Positions 33,614 to 44,017 of a stretch of DNA of 46,508 nucleotides are shown here, one piece after another; positions within the stretch are counted from its first letter, which is position 1, and each line of letters begins with the position of its first letter. The position numbers and the translations under genes are program-made. This stretch comes from Propionimicrobium lymphophilum DSM 4903 (GTDB lineage: Bacteria; Actinomycetota; Actinomycetes; Propionibacteriales; Propionibacteriaceae). Below the pieces are notes generated by a model. The model ran no database searches, was not told where the DNA came from, and was given only the letters and a program-made list of their open reading frames with translations. The DNA lies in assembly GCF_000423485.1 (NCBI RefSeq), contig NZ_AUIB01000012.1, forward strand, positions 1-46,508. The letters run 5' to 3'.

Positions 33614-35580
33614 CATTTAAGCCGCAACAGTCGTCGCAGTGGGACGAGCTTGAGGTACTTCTTAATAGAGTTACGGAACCTGTCCAATACGTTGGAGAGG
33701 AAATCAATAGCGTTTCAAAATCGTGGGATGAAGTGAGAGTGCACTGGGTGCTCATGTATCCGGATGCATATTCGGTTGGCCAACCGAATCAGGGTCTAGC
33801 GATCCTCTATGAATTGGTCAACGAGCTCGATTACGCAAGCGCCGAGCGAACTTTTTCTGTGTGGCCGGACCTTGCTGAACTGATGAGGGCTAAGGGCCTG
33901 AGCCAATTCACTTGGGAAAGTCATCGTCCCGTGCGCGGCTACGACATTCTCGGAATCAGCCTTTCCACAGAGATGGGTTACACGAACGTGTTGGAGGCCC
34001 TAGATCTGGCAGGGATTCCGCTGCGCAGCGTCGATAGGCAGATCGAGGATCCGTTTGTGATTGCCGGTGGGCACTGTGCGTTCAACCCGGAACCGCTCGC
34101 CGATTTTCTGGACGTTGTCGTGATGGGTGACGGCGAAGAGGCATCGATCGAGTTCACCCGGTTAGTTGATGATTGGCTTAGGCAAGATTGCCCTGGCGGC
34201 CGAGACGGGTTATTGCTGAATGCGGCAAAGACCGGGAAGTTCTATGTCCCGAAATTTTACGACGTAACTTACGAAGATTATGAAGGTTTGATCCCGTTTT
34301 CCATCGCCAAGGTTTCTCCAAATCGTGGGGGCGTTCCCTACGAGGTGGAGAAGTGGGTATTAACCGATCTGGACGAGTGGCCCTACCCCAAAGCCCCGTT
34401 GGTTCCGGTGGCTCAGACCGTACACGAAAGGTATTCCGCCGAGATCTTCCGAGGCTGCACCAGGGGGTGTCGTTTTTGTCAGGCAGGAATGATCACTAGG
34501 CCTGTTCGTGAGCGCAGCCTGCAGACCATCGGTCAGATGATCGACCACGGGCTGAAATCTACTGGCTTGGACGAGGTAGGCCTGCTCTCGCTATCGAGCG
34601 CTGATCACTCCGAGATCGAATCATTGGCTCATCAGCTCGCCGACCGTTATTCGTCTAGCCAGGTTTCTCTGTCTATCCCCAGCACCAGGGTAGATGCCTT
34701 CAACATCGATCTGGCAGAAGAGCTATCTAGGGGCGGACGCAGGTCCGGACTCACTTTTGCTCCCGAAGGTGGGTCCGAAAGGATGCGTGCGGTCATCAAC
34801 AAAAACGTTTCAGAAGAAGATCTGATCGCTACCGTTACGGCGGCATTTGCCAGCGGTTGGCAAAACGTGAAGCTGTATTTCATGGTCGGTCTGCCAACCG
34901 AGACGGATGAAGACGTCGCTCAGATCGCATTGATGGCACATGACGTGATTGCTGCCGGCCGAAAAGCTAGGGGAAAAAAGGACGTTCGTTGCACCATTAG
35001 CGTTGGGGCTTTCGTTCCTAAGTCGCATACGCCATTCCAGTGGGTTGGCCAGACCCACCCAGAGATCACCAACGAGCGCCTGGCGATGCTCAAAGACTTA
35101 GTGATCAGCGACAAGGAGTGCGGTAGGGCGATCACCATCAGATTTTCCGATGGCAATCCTGGTTTGATCGAGGGTTTGCTGGCTAGGGGAGACCGCCGGG
35201 TCGGAAAAGTTCTCGAAGAGGTTTGGCGTCAGGGTGCCAAGTTCGATGGTTGGCGGGAGCACTTCGATTTCGATCGCTGGATGCAAGTTAGTCAGCAAGT
35301 GTTAGAGGAATTCGGTATCGACATAGCTTGGTATACCACCCGTGAGCGTGAAGAGAATGAGGTTCTGCCATGGGACCATCTGGACTCTGGCCTAGACCGT
35401 GGTTGGTTATGGGACGATTACCAAGAATCACTCGGTGCTCAATCTCTGCCCGATTGCCGCTGGGCAGACTGTAATGACTGTGGTGTTTGCCCGGGGCTTG
35501 GTGTCGATTTGGACTTCGGCGAAACCGGTAAAAAGCTTCTGCCGATTGTCCCAGCTGGATGCGGTCAGGGGAAGTTATGA
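33610..35580 (+). CDS. TIGR03960-type radical SAM protein with B12-binding-like domain
   Basis: A 656-residue protein. The N-terminal half holds a cobalamin-binding-like domain (YPDAYSVGQPNQGLAILYEL and the GHCAFNPEPLADFLDVVVMG region). The radical SAM cluster ligands are C283, C287 and C290 in GCTRGCRFCQAG. A C-terminal Cys cluster, CRWADCNDCGVCPG, may bind a further metal. The reaction is not known. It is always found beside the DUF2344 protein, which follows here with an ATGA overlap; in Bacillota and Actinobacteria the pair often precedes rne/rng and rplU, as here, suggesting a role in RNA or ribosome metabolism (inference). Confidence 0.9.
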   Translation: MTFKPQQSSQWDELEVLLNRVTEPVQYVGEEINSVSKSWDEVRVHWVLMYPDAYSVGQPNQGLAILYELVNELDYASAERTFSVWPDLAELMRAKGLSQFTWESHRPVRGYDILGISLSTEMGYTNVLEALDLAGIPLRSVDRQIEDPFVIAGGHCAFNPEPLADFLDVVVMGDGEEASIEFTRLVDDWLRQDCPGGRDGLLLNAAKTGKFYVPKFYDVTYEDYEGLIPFSIAKVSPNRGGVPYEVEKWVLTDLDEWPYPKAPLVPVAQTVHERYSAEIFRGCTRGCRFCQAGMITRPVRERSLQTIGQMIDHGLKSTGLDEVGLLSLSSADHSEIESLAHQLADRYSSSQVSLSIPSTRVDAFNIDLAEELSRGGRRSGLTFAPEGGSERMRAVINKNVSEEDLIATVTAAFASGWQNVKLYFMVGLPTETDEDVAQIALMAHDVIAAGRKARGKKDVRCTISVGAFVPKSHTPFQWVGQTHPEITNERLAMLKDLVISDKECGRAITIRFSDGNPGLIEGLLARGDRRVGKVLEEVWRQGAKFDGWREHFDFDRWMQVSQQVLEEFGIDIAWYTTREREENEVLPWDHLDSGLDRGWLWDDYQESLGAQSLPDCRWADCNDCGVCPGLGVDLDFGETGKKLLPIVPAGCGQGKL

Positions 35581-36293
35581 GCCAGAAACAGCCAGAGCAA
35601 AACCCGCAACCGGTGCAAAAGATTTGGTTGCAGTACGCAAAAAGAAGCGTCGCTCGTTTCGCTAGTCATCGTGATTTCAGCCGTGTCTTTCAGCGTGCTT
35701 TGAGGCGTGCCGGGGTGCCGATGGCGTATTCATCTGGGTTTCATCCTCATCCAAGAATTTCTTTTGCTCAGGCGGTGCCGACCGGGGCGGCCAGCGAGGC
35801 TGAATATTTGCAAATTTCCCTCTCTCAGACAGTTGATCCGGAGAAACTAGTTGAGGCGCTGAACGACTCGCTGCCCAGGGACTTCAGAGTATTGAAGGCG
35901 GTGGAAGCAGGTGGCGGTAAATTGCAGGATCGGATCGAGGCGTCCAACTGGGACTGCAAAATTCCTGTCGAGACTGACCGTGCTGCGCTTGAAAACGCCG
36001 TTAGAGAGTTTCTTTCCAGGGACGAAGTTCTCGTCACTCGGAAGGCGAAGAAGGGCGAGCGGACTTTCGATACTCGAAAAGCTGTCATGAAACTGGAAGT
36101 AACTTCGTTGGGTCTCCAGATCATGCTCAGGCACGTCGTGCCTTTGGTCCGTCCAGATGACGTGATCAGAGCGCTTATCTTAATCGACAAGGATCTTTTC
36201 GAGTTGCCGGATGTGCTTTTCGACAGGCTCTGCCAAGGGCCACTGGAAAAGGACGACAAGATTGGCGACCCGCTGGCGTCAGTTGTGGCCTAA
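35577..36293 (+). CDS. TIGR03936/DUF2344 radical-SAM-associated protein
   Basis: A 238-residue partner of the preceding radical SAM protein. The core includes QYAKRSVARFASHRDFSRVF, YSSGFHPHPRISFAQAVPTG and LNDSLPRDFRVLKA, typical of DUF2344. ATG 35577 overlaps the previous stop and has GGGGAAG just upstream; the frame extends further left but without a start signal. Function unknown; coupling suggests equal amounts of the two proteins. It is followed by a 288-base leader region before rne. Confidence 0.87.
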   Translation: MSQKQPEQNPQPVQKIWLQYAKRSVARFASHRDFSRVFQRALRRAGVPMAYSSGFHPHPRISFAQAVPTGAASEAEYLQISLSQTVDPEKLVEALNDSLPRDFRVLKAVEAGGGKLQDRIEASNWDCKIPVETDRAALENAVREFLSRDEVLVTRKAKKGERTFDTRKAVMKLEVTSLGLQIMLRHVVPLVRPDDVIRALILIDKDLFELPDVLFDRLCQGPLEKDDKIGDPLASVVA

Positions 36294-36581
36294 CAGTCAA
36301 GTTATGCAATAATTGCCGATAGGCAATCGTGCCAACCTGGCGCGAACCGCAGGTATCCGCACCCCGGACTAGGCCAAACGCGTGAATTCTGCCCGACAGA
36401 CGTTTCTTGGGCATTCGTTCACTTGCGCAGGTAGGGTTTTGGGAAAGATGATCCCGTCCCGTTGATATTTCAGGATCGACGGGCCTCATGCATGAAAGAT
36501 GCGAAAGCCGCGGGCCAACAGCTTTTGTGCGTTAACAACGCCACGATCTCGCATTTAATAATGCGTTAAGGAGCCTTTAGC
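36294..36581 (+). promoter_or_regulatory. Hairpin-rich intergenic region, candidate structured leader of rne
   Basis: No gene is supported in these 288 bases, but several stems are clear: ATTGCC/GGCAAT (36312-36317 and 36322-36327), CCCGTTGAT/ATCGACGGG around 36457-36482 with one G-T pair, GCGTT/AACGC around 36530-36542, and CGCATT/AATGCG (about 36551-36566) immediately before the AAGGAG ribosome site of rne. The first may be a weak end for the upstream operon. The rest would lie in the rne mRNA leader. RNase E controls its own mRNA through its leader in enteric bacteria, so the same may hold here (inference). Confidence 0.55.
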
Positions 36582-39152
36582 ATGGCTGAAAAACTTGATA
36601 TTGCAGGACAAGATCCAGCAGCTTCGCAAGATCCAGACTTGCCCCGTCCGCCAAGCGGGCGTAGGGCCGCTAGCAGGCCTGCTGGACCTCCTAGCCAGAC
36701 ATCGAAAAATACTAATCTCTCTGCCGAATCGCTCTACGATGCGCCGAAGCCGGCAAGCGACTCGTCCGATAACGGCGACTTCAAAAAAGAGGAGTCGAAG
36801 CCGGCAAATCAGCGCGTATCACGCTCCAGGCGGAGGAATTCATCCAGTTCCGCTTCATCGGATGTGAAGGCATCCGATGAAGTTCAGGGCAATGTAGCTG
36901 AATCCAATTCTGACGAAAAGAGTCGTGCGGAAGCCTCATCCCAGGACCAGAACAAGCAGAGCCAAAATAACAGGCGTGGGTCTAGGAGATCTTCTTCGCG
37001 CAATGATTCTGATTCGAAGAATCAGTCGCGTCGTCGCCGTAGGCGCCAGACACCCGCTGCGGAAACCGAGCCTAGCGCGGAGCTGGAAGCCAAACTAGAC
37101 GAGGTTCTTGGGGCTAAGAAGGCAGCGCACAAGGATGGGGATCACAAGAGCGCAAGCGAGCTGCTCGGCGGTAAGGTCCCCACCAATGAGCTTGGAGAAA
37201 TTGACAAAGAGGCAGCCCTGGCAGACCTGACTGCAACAATCGCTGGTAAGACCAGCAATTCTGATGCCGAGCCAAGCAACGTCAAGCACAAGTCAGCCAA
37301 CAAATCTAAAACTGGCGAGTCGGTGAGCGCCAAGAAGAACCAAGAAGAACCTTCGGACGCTGATCAGCAGAAGAAAGATTCTGCCGAGAACTCCGAGGAA
37401 GAAAAAGACGATAACTCGAGCAACGGACTCCGCCGCCGCAGGCGTAGGGGCGGACGCAGGCGTCACGGCAGTTCCAATGACGACTCTGATGAGTCCAACA
37501 ACTCTGACGAGGCTAAGGAAGATGCTAAGGACGAAAAGTCTGAGGAAGACAACAACCAGCAGTCTTCAGGCTCACACCGCAGGCGACGTCGTAGGCGTAG
37601 GGGAGGAAGCTCCTCCGATGACGATACGACGATTGCTATTCGTCAGCCGCGTTCTCGATCTGTAAGCGACGAAATCACGAGTATCGAAGGCTCCACACGT
37701 CTCGAGGCGAAGCGTCAGCGTCGTCGCGAGGGCAGGTCTCAGCGTCGTCGCGTTCCGATCCTCACCGAGGCAGAATTCCTCGCTAGGCGAGAGAACGTCA
37801 GCCGCAAAATGGTTATTCGTCAAAGCGACGATTACACTCAGCTGGCTGTTCTTGAGGACAACATGCTTGTTGAGCACTACGTGGACCGTAAAAACTCCAC
37901 CAGCTTGATCGGCAATATCTATCTTGGTCGCGTGCAAAACGTTCTGCCGAGCATGGAAGCCGTATTCATCGACATCGGTCGAGGCCGTAACGCCGTTCTT
38001 TACGCCGGTGAGGTCAATTGGGACGCTTTCGAGGTCGCTTCAGATAAACGTCAGGTCGAGCAGGTGTTTAAGTCTGGCGATTCGGTGATCGTTCAGGTCA
38101 GCAAGGACCCGGTTGGGGCTAAGGGCGCCAGACTGACTGGACATGTTTCTTTGCCTGGCAGGTATGTCGTTTACTCTCCGAATGGTCACCTTTCCGGCAT
38201 CAGCCGCAAGCTTCCAGACAAGGAGCGCGCCAGGCTGAAGAAGATTCTCGATGAGACACTCAGCGATTCCGCCTCCGTTATCGTCCGCACTGCGGCCGAG
38301 GGCGCCACTGAAGAAAACCTTATTCACGATGTCGACAGGTTGAAGGCTCAGTGGGAGGTCATCGAGAAAAAGGCGAAACGTGGCGGAGCCCCGGCTCAGC
38401 TGTATGCGGAGCCCGACCTAACTTTGAGGACCATCCGAGATATCTTCACCGAAGACTTCGAGGAACTCATCATTGCCGGTCAGGGCAGCCAGAACGACGC
38501 TTGGGAGAGCGTTTCTCAATACGTCGAAATGATCGCTCCTCAGCTCGCGGATAGGCTCAAGAAGTGGGACTCGCAGAAGCAGGGAGACCTCTTCTCCGTG
38601 TACCGAATCGATGAGCAGATTTCTAAGGCCCTGGAGCGAAAGGTGTTCTTGCCCTCCGGCGGTTCGCTAGTTATCGACCGCACTGAGGCAATGACTGTTA
38701 TTGATGTCAACACCGGTAAGTTCACCGGTAGCGGCGGAAATCTCGAGGAGACAGTCACCAAGAACAACTTGGAGGCTGCCGAAGAGATCGTTCGTCAGCT
38801 GCGTTTGCGAGACCTGGGCGGAATCATCGTTGTCGACTTCATCGACATGGTGTTGCCCGCCAACAGGGATCTTTTGTTGCGCAGACTGGTCGAATGCCTA
38901 AGCCGTGATCGCACCAGGCATCAGGTATCTGAGGTGACGAGTCTCGGCCTGGTGCAAATGACCAGGAAGCGGATCGGAACCGGTCTAGCTGAGGCCTTCA
39001 CGACCGAGTGCGAGGCTTGTGGCGGTCGTGGATACCACCGCTACGACACCCCTGTCGCATCCCAGGCTCCTGCGGACGGTGGCGAGCGCCACGGACGCAA
39101 GAACGGACGCAAAAATTCAAAAAACGGCAAGGGCAAAAACAAAAATAACTGA
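36582..39152 (+). CDS. rne: Ribonuclease E/G family endoribonuclease
   Basis: Main mRNA- and rRNA-processing endonuclease, 856 residues. The first 395 or so residues form a disordered extension with Arg-rich blocks (RRRRRRGGRRR-like) and acidic Ser/Asp/Glu stretches, as in other actinobacterial RNase E. The catalytic core follows: S1 domain about 420-510 (IGNIYLGRVQNVLPSMEAVF), then Mg ligands D708 (VIDVNTGKFTG) and D752 (GGIIVVDFIDM), and the zinc-link C810/C813 in TECEACGGRGYH that joins dimers. The tail is Lys/Asn-rich. The non-catalytic part sits at the N-terminus rather than the C-terminus as in E. coli. AAGGAG precedes ATG 36582. Confidence 0.95.
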   Translation: MAEKLDIAGQDPAASQDPDLPRPPSGRRAASRPAGPPSQTSKNTNLSAESLYDAPKPASDSSDNGDFKKEESKPANQRVSRSRRRNSSSSASSDVKASDEVQGNVAESNSDEKSRAEASSQDQNKQSQNNRRGSRRSSSRNDSDSKNQSRRRRRRQTPAAETEPSAELEAKLDEVLGAKKAAHKDGDHKSASELLGGKVPTNELGEIDKEAALADLTATIAGKTSNSDAEPSNVKHKSANKSKTGESVSAKKNQEEPSDADQQKKDSAENSEEEKDDNSSNGLRRRRRRGGRRRHGSSNDDSDESNNSDEAKEDAKDEKSEEDNNQQSSGSHRRRRRRRRGGSSSDDDTTIAIRQPRSRSVSDEITSIEGSTRLEAKRQRRREGRSQRRRVPILTEAEFLARRENVSRKMVIRQSDDYTQLAVLEDNMLVEHYVDRKNSTSLIGNIYLGRVQNVLPSMEAVFIDIGRGRNAVLYAGEVNWDAFEVASDKRQVEQVFKSGDSVIVQVSKDPVGAKGARLTGHVSLPGRYVVYSPNGHLSGISRKLPDKERARLKKILDETLSDSASVIVRTAAEGATEENLIHDVDRLKAQWEVIEKKAKRGGAPAQLYAEPDLTLRTIRDIFTEDFEELIIAGQGSQNDAWESVSQYVEMIAPQLADRLKKWDSQKQGDLFSVYRIDEQISKALERKVFLPSGGSLVIDRTEAMTVIDVNTGKFTGSGGNLEETVTKNNLEAAEEIVRQLRLRDLGGIIVVDFIDMVLPANRDLLLRRLVECLSRDRTRHQVSEVTSLGLVQMTRKRIGTGLAEAFTTECEACGGRGYHRYDTPVASQAPADGGERHGRKNGRKNSKNGKGKNKNN

Positions 39153-39343
39153 ATATTGAGGGTCATCAGTCGCGGTTGCAAGCCAAAAAGTGACGCAGTT
39201 TGCGAGCTAAGGAACTACCCCGTATTATTGACCCTCGGTGCTTAATCAATCGCTTAGTTTTTAGGCTTGAAGATTGTTAAGCAGTAAAACTTTGAACTGT
39301 TCGTAAATCGACGAGAGTCGATACAAATGAGAGTGAGTCAGGC
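39153..39343 (+). promoter_or_regulatory. Leader/promoter region of rplU
   Basis: GAGGGTCA near 39160-39167 is complementary to TGACCCTC near 39229-39236, so the intervening 60 bases could loop out; the second arm coincides with a possible -35, TTGACC. A small CGAC-GAGA-GTCG hairpin lies at 39309-39320, before GTG 39344. Whether the long pairing is an rne terminator or an L21-responsive leader cannot be told from sequence alone. Confidence 0.4.
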
Positions 39344-39649
39344 GTGTACGCGATCGTGCGCAGTGGCAGCTGCCAGCAGAAGGTAGCCGTCGGTGACGTC
39401 GTCGAAATCGATCTGATCGGCGACGAAGTCGGCTCCAGCATCGAGCTGAAGCCAGTGATGCTGGTCGACGGCGATGACATCACCGCGGGTGCGGACCTAG
39501 GCAAGGCCAAGGTCACCGCCGAGGTGTTGGGTCAGACCAAGGGACCGAAAATCCGCATCCTGAAGTACAAGAACAAGACCGGTTACAAGCGGCGCATCGG
39601 GCACCGCCAGAAGTACACCCAGGTCAAGATCACAGACATCAAGGGGTGA
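39344..39649 (+). CDS. rplU: 50S ribosomal protein L21
   Basis: A 101-residue ribosomal protein that binds 23S rRNA. It has the typical start [20 protein letters not shown] and the conserved RNA-binding end [23 protein letters not shown] 39344 is the start, with a GAG-rich but loose ribosome site. It is followed after seven bases by rpmA, and the pair belongs to the standard rplU-rpmA-obgE cluster. Confidence 0.97.
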   Translation: MYAIVRSGSCQQKVAVGDVVEIDLIGDEVGSSIELKPVMLVDGDDITAGADLGKAKVTAEVLGQTKGPKIRILKYKNKTGYKRRIGHRQKYTQVKITDIKG

Positions 39650-39656
39650 ATTAAAG

Positions 39657-39914
39657 ATGGCACATAAGAAAGGTGCTTCTAGCTCTAGCAACGGCCGTGA
39701 CTCAAACGCAAAGCGCTTGGGTGTAAAGCGTTTCGGTGGTCAGCAGGTTAACGCCGGTGAGATTCTGGTTCGCCAGCGCGGCACCAGCATGCACCCCGGT
39801 GAAGGTGTTGGTCTGGGTAAGGACGACACTTTGTTCGCCCTTGTCAACGGCACCGTACGCTACGGATCCACTCGCGGTCGTAAGGTCGTGAACGTTGACC
39901 CGTTAGAGGCTTAA
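39657..39914 (+). CDS. rpmA: 50S ribosomal protein L27
   Basis: An 85-residue protein starting [20 protein letters not shown], whose N-terminal tail reaches the peptidyl-transfer centre. The conserved [20 protein letters not shown] and [17 protein letters not shown] segments follow. There is no N-terminal extension of the kind cleaved by Prp protease in Firmicutes. A terminator follows. Confidence 0.97.
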   Translation: MAHKKGASSSSNGRDSNAKRLGVKRFGGQQVNAGEILVRQRGTSMHPGEGVGLGKDDTLFALVNGTVRYGSTRGRKVVNVDPLEA

Positions 39915-39930
39915 TTAAGCAAAAACTTAG

Positions 39931-39973
39931 ATAAGAGGTCGCACCCGCAAGAGGGGCGACCTCTTATTTGTTT
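39931..39973 (+). terminator. Rho-independent terminator after rpmA
   Basis: ATAAGAGGTCGC (39931-39942) pairs perfectly with GCGACCTCTTAT (39956-39967) and TTGTTT follows. It ends rplU-rpmA and leaves obgE with its own promoter in 39974-40036. Confidence 0.85.
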
Positions 39974-40036
39974 ATCGCTCTGATGCTTTTTCTACGCAAG
40001 ATACGATTGACGTAATCGTTAATTTGAGGAAATAAC

Positions 40037-41566
40037 ATGGCTATTCCATCGTTCGTTGATCGCGCCGTACTGAAAGTAGCAGCCGGCAGCGGCGGTAACG
40101 GCTGCGCGTCCGTACGCCGTGAAAAGTTCAAGCCACTTGGCGGTCCCGACGGCGGAAACGGCGGAAACGGCGGCTCTATCATTCTGCGTGTCGATCCGGG
40201 GCTGCACACCCTCGTCGATTACCACAGGCAGTCGCAGCGTAAAGCCGAAAATGGTCAGCCGGGAATGGGTAATTTTAGGGCTGGATCTAACGGCGAAGAT
40301 ATCGTGTTGAGCGTTCCCATCGGAACCGTCGTCAGCGAAGAAGGTGGAGGGGTTCTCGCCGACCTTACCGAAGAGACGCCGGAGTACGTGGTTGCTAAAG
40401 GAGGGCGAGGAGGGCTTGGTAACGCCGCGCTAGCCAGCAAGGCTCGCAAGGCCCCGGGCTTCGCGTTGCTTGGAGAGCCCGGCGATGAGTTGACAATCGT
40501 GCTCGAAATGAAGGTCGTCGCCGATATTGGCTTGGTCGGTTTTCCGAGCGCGGGTAAATCCAGTCTGATTGCAGCAATTTCGGCGGCGAAACCTGAAATT
40601 GCAGATTATCCCTTCACCACGTTGGTGCCGAACCTAGGCGTAGTAGTGGCAGACGATGTCACTTATACCGTGGCGGACGTGCCTGGACTAATCCCGGGGG
40701 CAAGCGAGGGTAAAGGCCTCGGACACGATTTCCTTCGGCACATCGAACGCTGTCAGGCGCTCGTCCACGTCATAGACTGCGCGACTTACGAGCCAGGTCG
40801 CGATCCGTTGAGCGACTTCGACGCCATTGAGCTAGAGCTGAATAATTACGGCGGCCTGGAGGAACGTCCTCGTCTTGTTGCTCTGAACAAGATCGATGTT
40901 CCGGATGGCGCAGACATGGCAGACATCGTCATCGATAGCTTGACCGAGCGTGGTTTAAAAGTATTTCCGATCTCCACGAAGACGGGGGAGGGCATTACCG
41001 AACTTAAGTTTGCGATGGCCAATCTCGTCGAGGAAATGAAACGTGATCAGCCAAAGCCGGTTCCCATAGTGATCAAGCCAAAACCTGTCGACTCGCGCAG
41101 CGATTCGACCTTCACAATTAAACGTCAGGGAGATGGCGAAGGGGGAGAGATTTGGCGAGTGCGAGGTGAAAGGCCAGAGCGCTGGGTGCGGCAGACTGAC
41201 TTCTCTAATGACGAAGCTGTTGGCTATCTTGCAGACCGCCTGAATCGTTTGGGAATCGAGGACGAGCTTCTCAAGATGGGCGCAATGCCAGGCGATGCTG
41301 TTGCGATCGGACCCGGAAAACATCCCGTGGTCTTCGACTTCTCTCCTCAGGTTGAGTCGGGTGCTGAGCTGCTTGGCCGCCGTGGTGAAGATCCGCGACT
41401 TGATGAGGTGAGGCCATCAGTTGTTCGACGTCGTGAGCTTGACGCGGAATATAAGGAGAAGCGTGCCCAGTCCCTTTCTGGAGTTAAACGCGAGGAAGGC
41501 GTCGATTGGCGCGAGCAACACCGTCGTGAACTAGAAGCCGACATGGCTACGGACTTTGAGGACTGA
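40037..41566 (+). CDS. obgE: Obg family GTPase (ObgE/CgtA)
   Basis: Essential GTPase of 50S assembly and stress control, 509 residues. The Gly-rich Obg fold occupies 1-160 ([20 protein letters not shown]). The G domain has G1 GFPSAGKS (168-175), G3 DVPGLIPGA and G4 NKID. The actinobacterial C-terminal OCT domain follows at about 355-430 ([20 protein letters not shown]). The last 80 residues are charged. GAGGAAA precedes ATG 40037. proB begins six bases after the stop, so the two are cotranscribed. Confidence 0.96.
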   Translation: MAIPSFVDRAVLKVAAGSGGNGCASVRREKFKPLGGPDGGNGGNGGSIILRVDPGLHTLVDYHRQSQRKAENGQPGMGNFRAGSNGEDIVLSVPIGTVVSEEGGGVLADLTEETPEYVVAKGGRGGLGNAALASKARKAPGFALLGEPGDELTIVLEMKVVADIGLVGFPSAGKSSLIAAISAAKPEIADYPFTTLVPNLGVVVADDVTYTVADVPGLIPGASEGKGLGHDFLRHIERCQALVHVIDCATYEPGRDPLSDFDAIELELNNYGGLEERPRLVALNKIDVPDGADMADIVIDSLTERGLKVFPISTKTGEGITELKFAMANLVEEMKRDQPKPVPIVIKPKPVDSRSDSTFTIKRQGDGEGGEIWRVRGERPERWVRQTDFSNDEAVGYLADRLNRLGIEDELLKMGAMPGDAVAIGPGKHPVVFDFSPQVESGAELLGRRGEDPRLDEVRPSVVRRRELDAEYKEKRAQSLSGVKREEGVDWREQHRRELEADMATDFED

Positions 41567-41572
41567 TTACTG

Positions 41573-42739
41573 GTGTCTGAGCACTGGAGCGAACAGGTTC
41601 TGCGCGATTCCGTTAAGGACGCCAGGCGAGTTGTCGTTAAGGTCGGATCGAGCTCACTTAGCAGCGTTTCTGGCGGCCTAGATATGAGTCGGATCACTCA
41701 GTTGGTGATCGAGCTAGCGCAGATCCACCGGTCTGGGCGAGATGTAGTTCTGATCAGTTCTGGCGCAATCGCAACCGGTCTGGCTCCGCTCAAGTTGAAG
41801 AAGCGTCCTAAGGATCTGGCGCATCAACAGGCTGCGGCTGCAGTCGGCCAAGGGCTGTTGATGCAGCATTACGCAGAGCTGTTTGCGGCTCACGGTATCT
41901 TGGCCGGACAAGTTTTGCTGACGGTCGAAGACCTTACCCGCCACGACAGCTACAACAACGCTTTGCGTACGCTTGGAACTTTGCTGCAGATGGGCGTTGT
42001 TCCCGTCATTAATGAGAACGACACTGTAGCGACTCACGAGATCCGTTTCGGCGACAACGATAGAATCGCAGCTTTGATAGCCCAGTTGACTAGGGCTGAT
42101 GCTTTGATTCTGCTCACTGATGTTCCCGGCCTATACACCGCTCATCCTGACGAGCCAGGGGCTGAAAAGATAACATTCGTGGAAGACGTCGAAAACCTGG
42201 ACGCAGACACTAGCAGGCTTGGTTCTGCGGTTGGTTCCGGGGGCATGAAGAGCAAAGTTCAGGCCGCAAAGATTGCTTCCAGCGCTGGCATTCCCGTCGT
42301 AATGACCAATTGGCAGCAACTCGGTCCGGCAGCCAGAGGCGAAGAAGTGGGAACGGTTTTCGCTCCGATAGATAAACGCAGGCCGCGTAGGCTTCTGTGG
42401 CTTGCTTATGCCTCTAGCTCGCAGGGGAAACTTTACTTGGACGCGGGTGCGCAGCGAGCAGTAGTTTCTGCCAACGCTTCCTTGCTGCCAGCCGGATTGA
42501 CCCGAGTCGAAGGCAATTTCGAGGCCGGAGATCCCGTCGACCTCTGCGATCAACAGGGGACAAGCATCGCCAGAGGAATAGTCTCATATTCTTCGGACGA
42601 ACTTCCCAAGATGATTGGGAAACATACCGTCGAGCTAGCCGAATCGATGGGACACGAATACGATCGTGCGGTGGTTCATCGCGACATGCTTATAGTTCTG
42701 CATGCAGGAACTGGTTCCATCGGCGACAAGGTTAACTAA
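41573..42739 (+). CDS. proB: Glutamate 5-kinase
   Basis: First enzyme of proline synthesis, 388 residues: an amino-acid kinase domain (VVKVGSSSLSS at about 21-31, VLISSGAIATGL, PVINENDTVAT, GTGGM-type loop GSGGMKSKVQAA) plus a C-terminal PUA domain from about 280 (GKLYLDAGAQRAVVSANASL). It can be feedback-inhibited by proline. GTG 41573 lies six bases after obgE. The product goes to ProA, encoded directly after. Confidence 0.95.
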   Translation: MSEHWSEQVLRDSVKDARRVVVKVGSSSLSSVSGGLDMSRITQLVIELAQIHRSGRDVVLISSGAIATGLAPLKLKKRPKDLAHQQAAAAVGQGLLMQHYAELFAAHGILAGQVLLTVEDLTRHDSYNNALRTLGTLLQMGVVPVINENDTVATHEIRFGDNDRIAALIAQLTRADALILLTDVPGLYTAHPDEPGAEKITFVEDVENLDADTSRLGSAVGSGGMKSKVQAAKIASSAGIPVVMTNWQQLGPAARGEEVGTVFAPIDKRRPRRLLWLAYASSSQGKLYLDAGAQRAVVSANASLLPAGLTRVEGNFEAGDPVDLCDQQGTSIARGIVSYSSDELPKMIGKHTVELAESMGHEYDRAVVHRDMLIVLHAGTGSIGDKVN

Positions 42740-42749
42740 GATAGTGCCC

Positions 42750-44006
42750 ATGTCGGTTGAAGATAACAGCGTGAACTCCCTCGCAACGCGCGCGAGGCAG
42801 GCGTCCTTTGAACTGTCCTCAGCCTCCCGAGCGCTCAAGGACGAAGCGTTGAGAGCTATGGCGGACGCTCTAGAGTCGAGCATGGCGGAAGTGCTCTCGG
42901 CGAACAAAATAGATGTTGACCAGGCGCGCGAAACCGGCACTCCGGAGGCCATGATTGACAGACTCGCGCTGGATGCCTCTCGCGTTGCAGGCATGGTGGG
43001 CGGCCTCCGCAAGCTGGTGGACCTAGCGGATCCGGTTGGCGAGATTGTCAGGGGATGGAACCTAGCAAACGGTGTTCAAATCAAGCAGGTGCGCGTTCCC
43101 TTCGGCGTTGTGGGAATGATCTACGAGGCTCGCCCTAACGTCACAGCGGACGCTGCTGGAGTGTGCCTAAAGTCGGGAAACGCCAGCATTCTTAGAGGAA
43201 GTTCTAGCGCGCTGTACAGCAATCGGGCTATCGTCAAAGCGTTGCGAAGCGGACTAGAAGCTAGCGGGTTGCCTGTTGACTCTGTTTCTCTGGTCGAAGG
43301 CGGCCACGAGACGACACAGCAGATGATGGCCGCTCGTGGTCTTATCGACGTGCTGATCCCTCGCGGTGGTGCCGGGTTGATCAATGCAGTGGTTGAAAAC
43401 TCTAAGGTTCCCGTAATCGAAACCGGAACAGGCAATTGCCACTTATTTGTTGATCGCGCTGCAAATCTGGATATTGCTGAAAAGATCATTCTCAACGCTA
43501 AAGTTCAACGTCCTAGCGTATGTAATGCACTCGAAACATTGTTGGTTCATCAAGAAGTCGCTGAAGACTTCATACCTCGGATAACCGATTCGCTGATGGC
43601 CAAAGGGGTCACGCTACACGGTAATGACAAGGCAGTGAGCCTAGATTCTAGAATCATTGCAGCAAGAAGTGACGAGTTCAACGCGGAATATCTCTCGCTA
43701 GATCTCGCAGTAAAAGTCGTATCTGATATCGATGATGCCATCGAGCACATTAGGACACACACCACAGGTCACTCGGAAACGATCGTTACGAACGACATGG
43801 TTGCGTCTAACAAGTTCGTTTCAGCCATCGATGCAGCTGCCGTACTAGTCAACGCTTCAAGCCGATTCGTTGACGGCGGAGAGTTCGGGTTCGGCGCTGA
43901 AATCGGTATCTCGACGCAGAAGTTACATGCGAGGGGGCCGATGGCGTTGCAAGAGATGACTTCAACCAGGTATGTAATAACTGGAGAGGGCCAGGTGCGC
44001 AGCTAG
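42750..44006 (+). CDS. proA: Gamma-glutamyl phosphate reductase
   Basis: Second enzyme of proline synthesis, 418 residues, an NADPH-dependent aldehyde-dehydrogenase-fold enzyme. The catalytic Cys is C258 in [35 protein letters not shown] and [18 protein letters not shown] form the nucleotide-binding part, and [20 protein letters not shown] the end. ATG 42750 is preferred to the longer frames (42702, 42744), because 42702 would overlap proB by 38 bases and the family length is about 417. Confidence 0.95.
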   Translation: MSVEDNSVNSLATRARQASFELSSASRALKDEALRAMADALESSMAEVLSANKIDVDQARETGTPEAMIDRLALDASRVAGMVGGLRKLVDLADPVGEIVRGWNLANGVQIKQVRVPFGVVGMIYEARPNVTADAAGVCLKSGNASILRGSSSALYSNRAIVKALRSGLEASGLPVDSVSLVEGGHETTQQMMAARGLIDVLIPRGGAGLINAVVENSKVPVIETGTGNCHLFVDRAANLDIAEKIILNAKVQRPSVCNALETLLVHQEVAEDFIPRITDSLMAKGVTLHGNDKAVSLDSRIIAARSDEFNAEYLSLDLAVKVVSDIDDAIEHIRTHTTGHSETIVTNDMVASNKFVSAIDAAAVLVNASSRFVDGGEFGFGAEIGISTQKLHARGPMALQEMTSTRYVITGEGQVRS

Positions 44007-44017
44007 CGCCATTAGAT

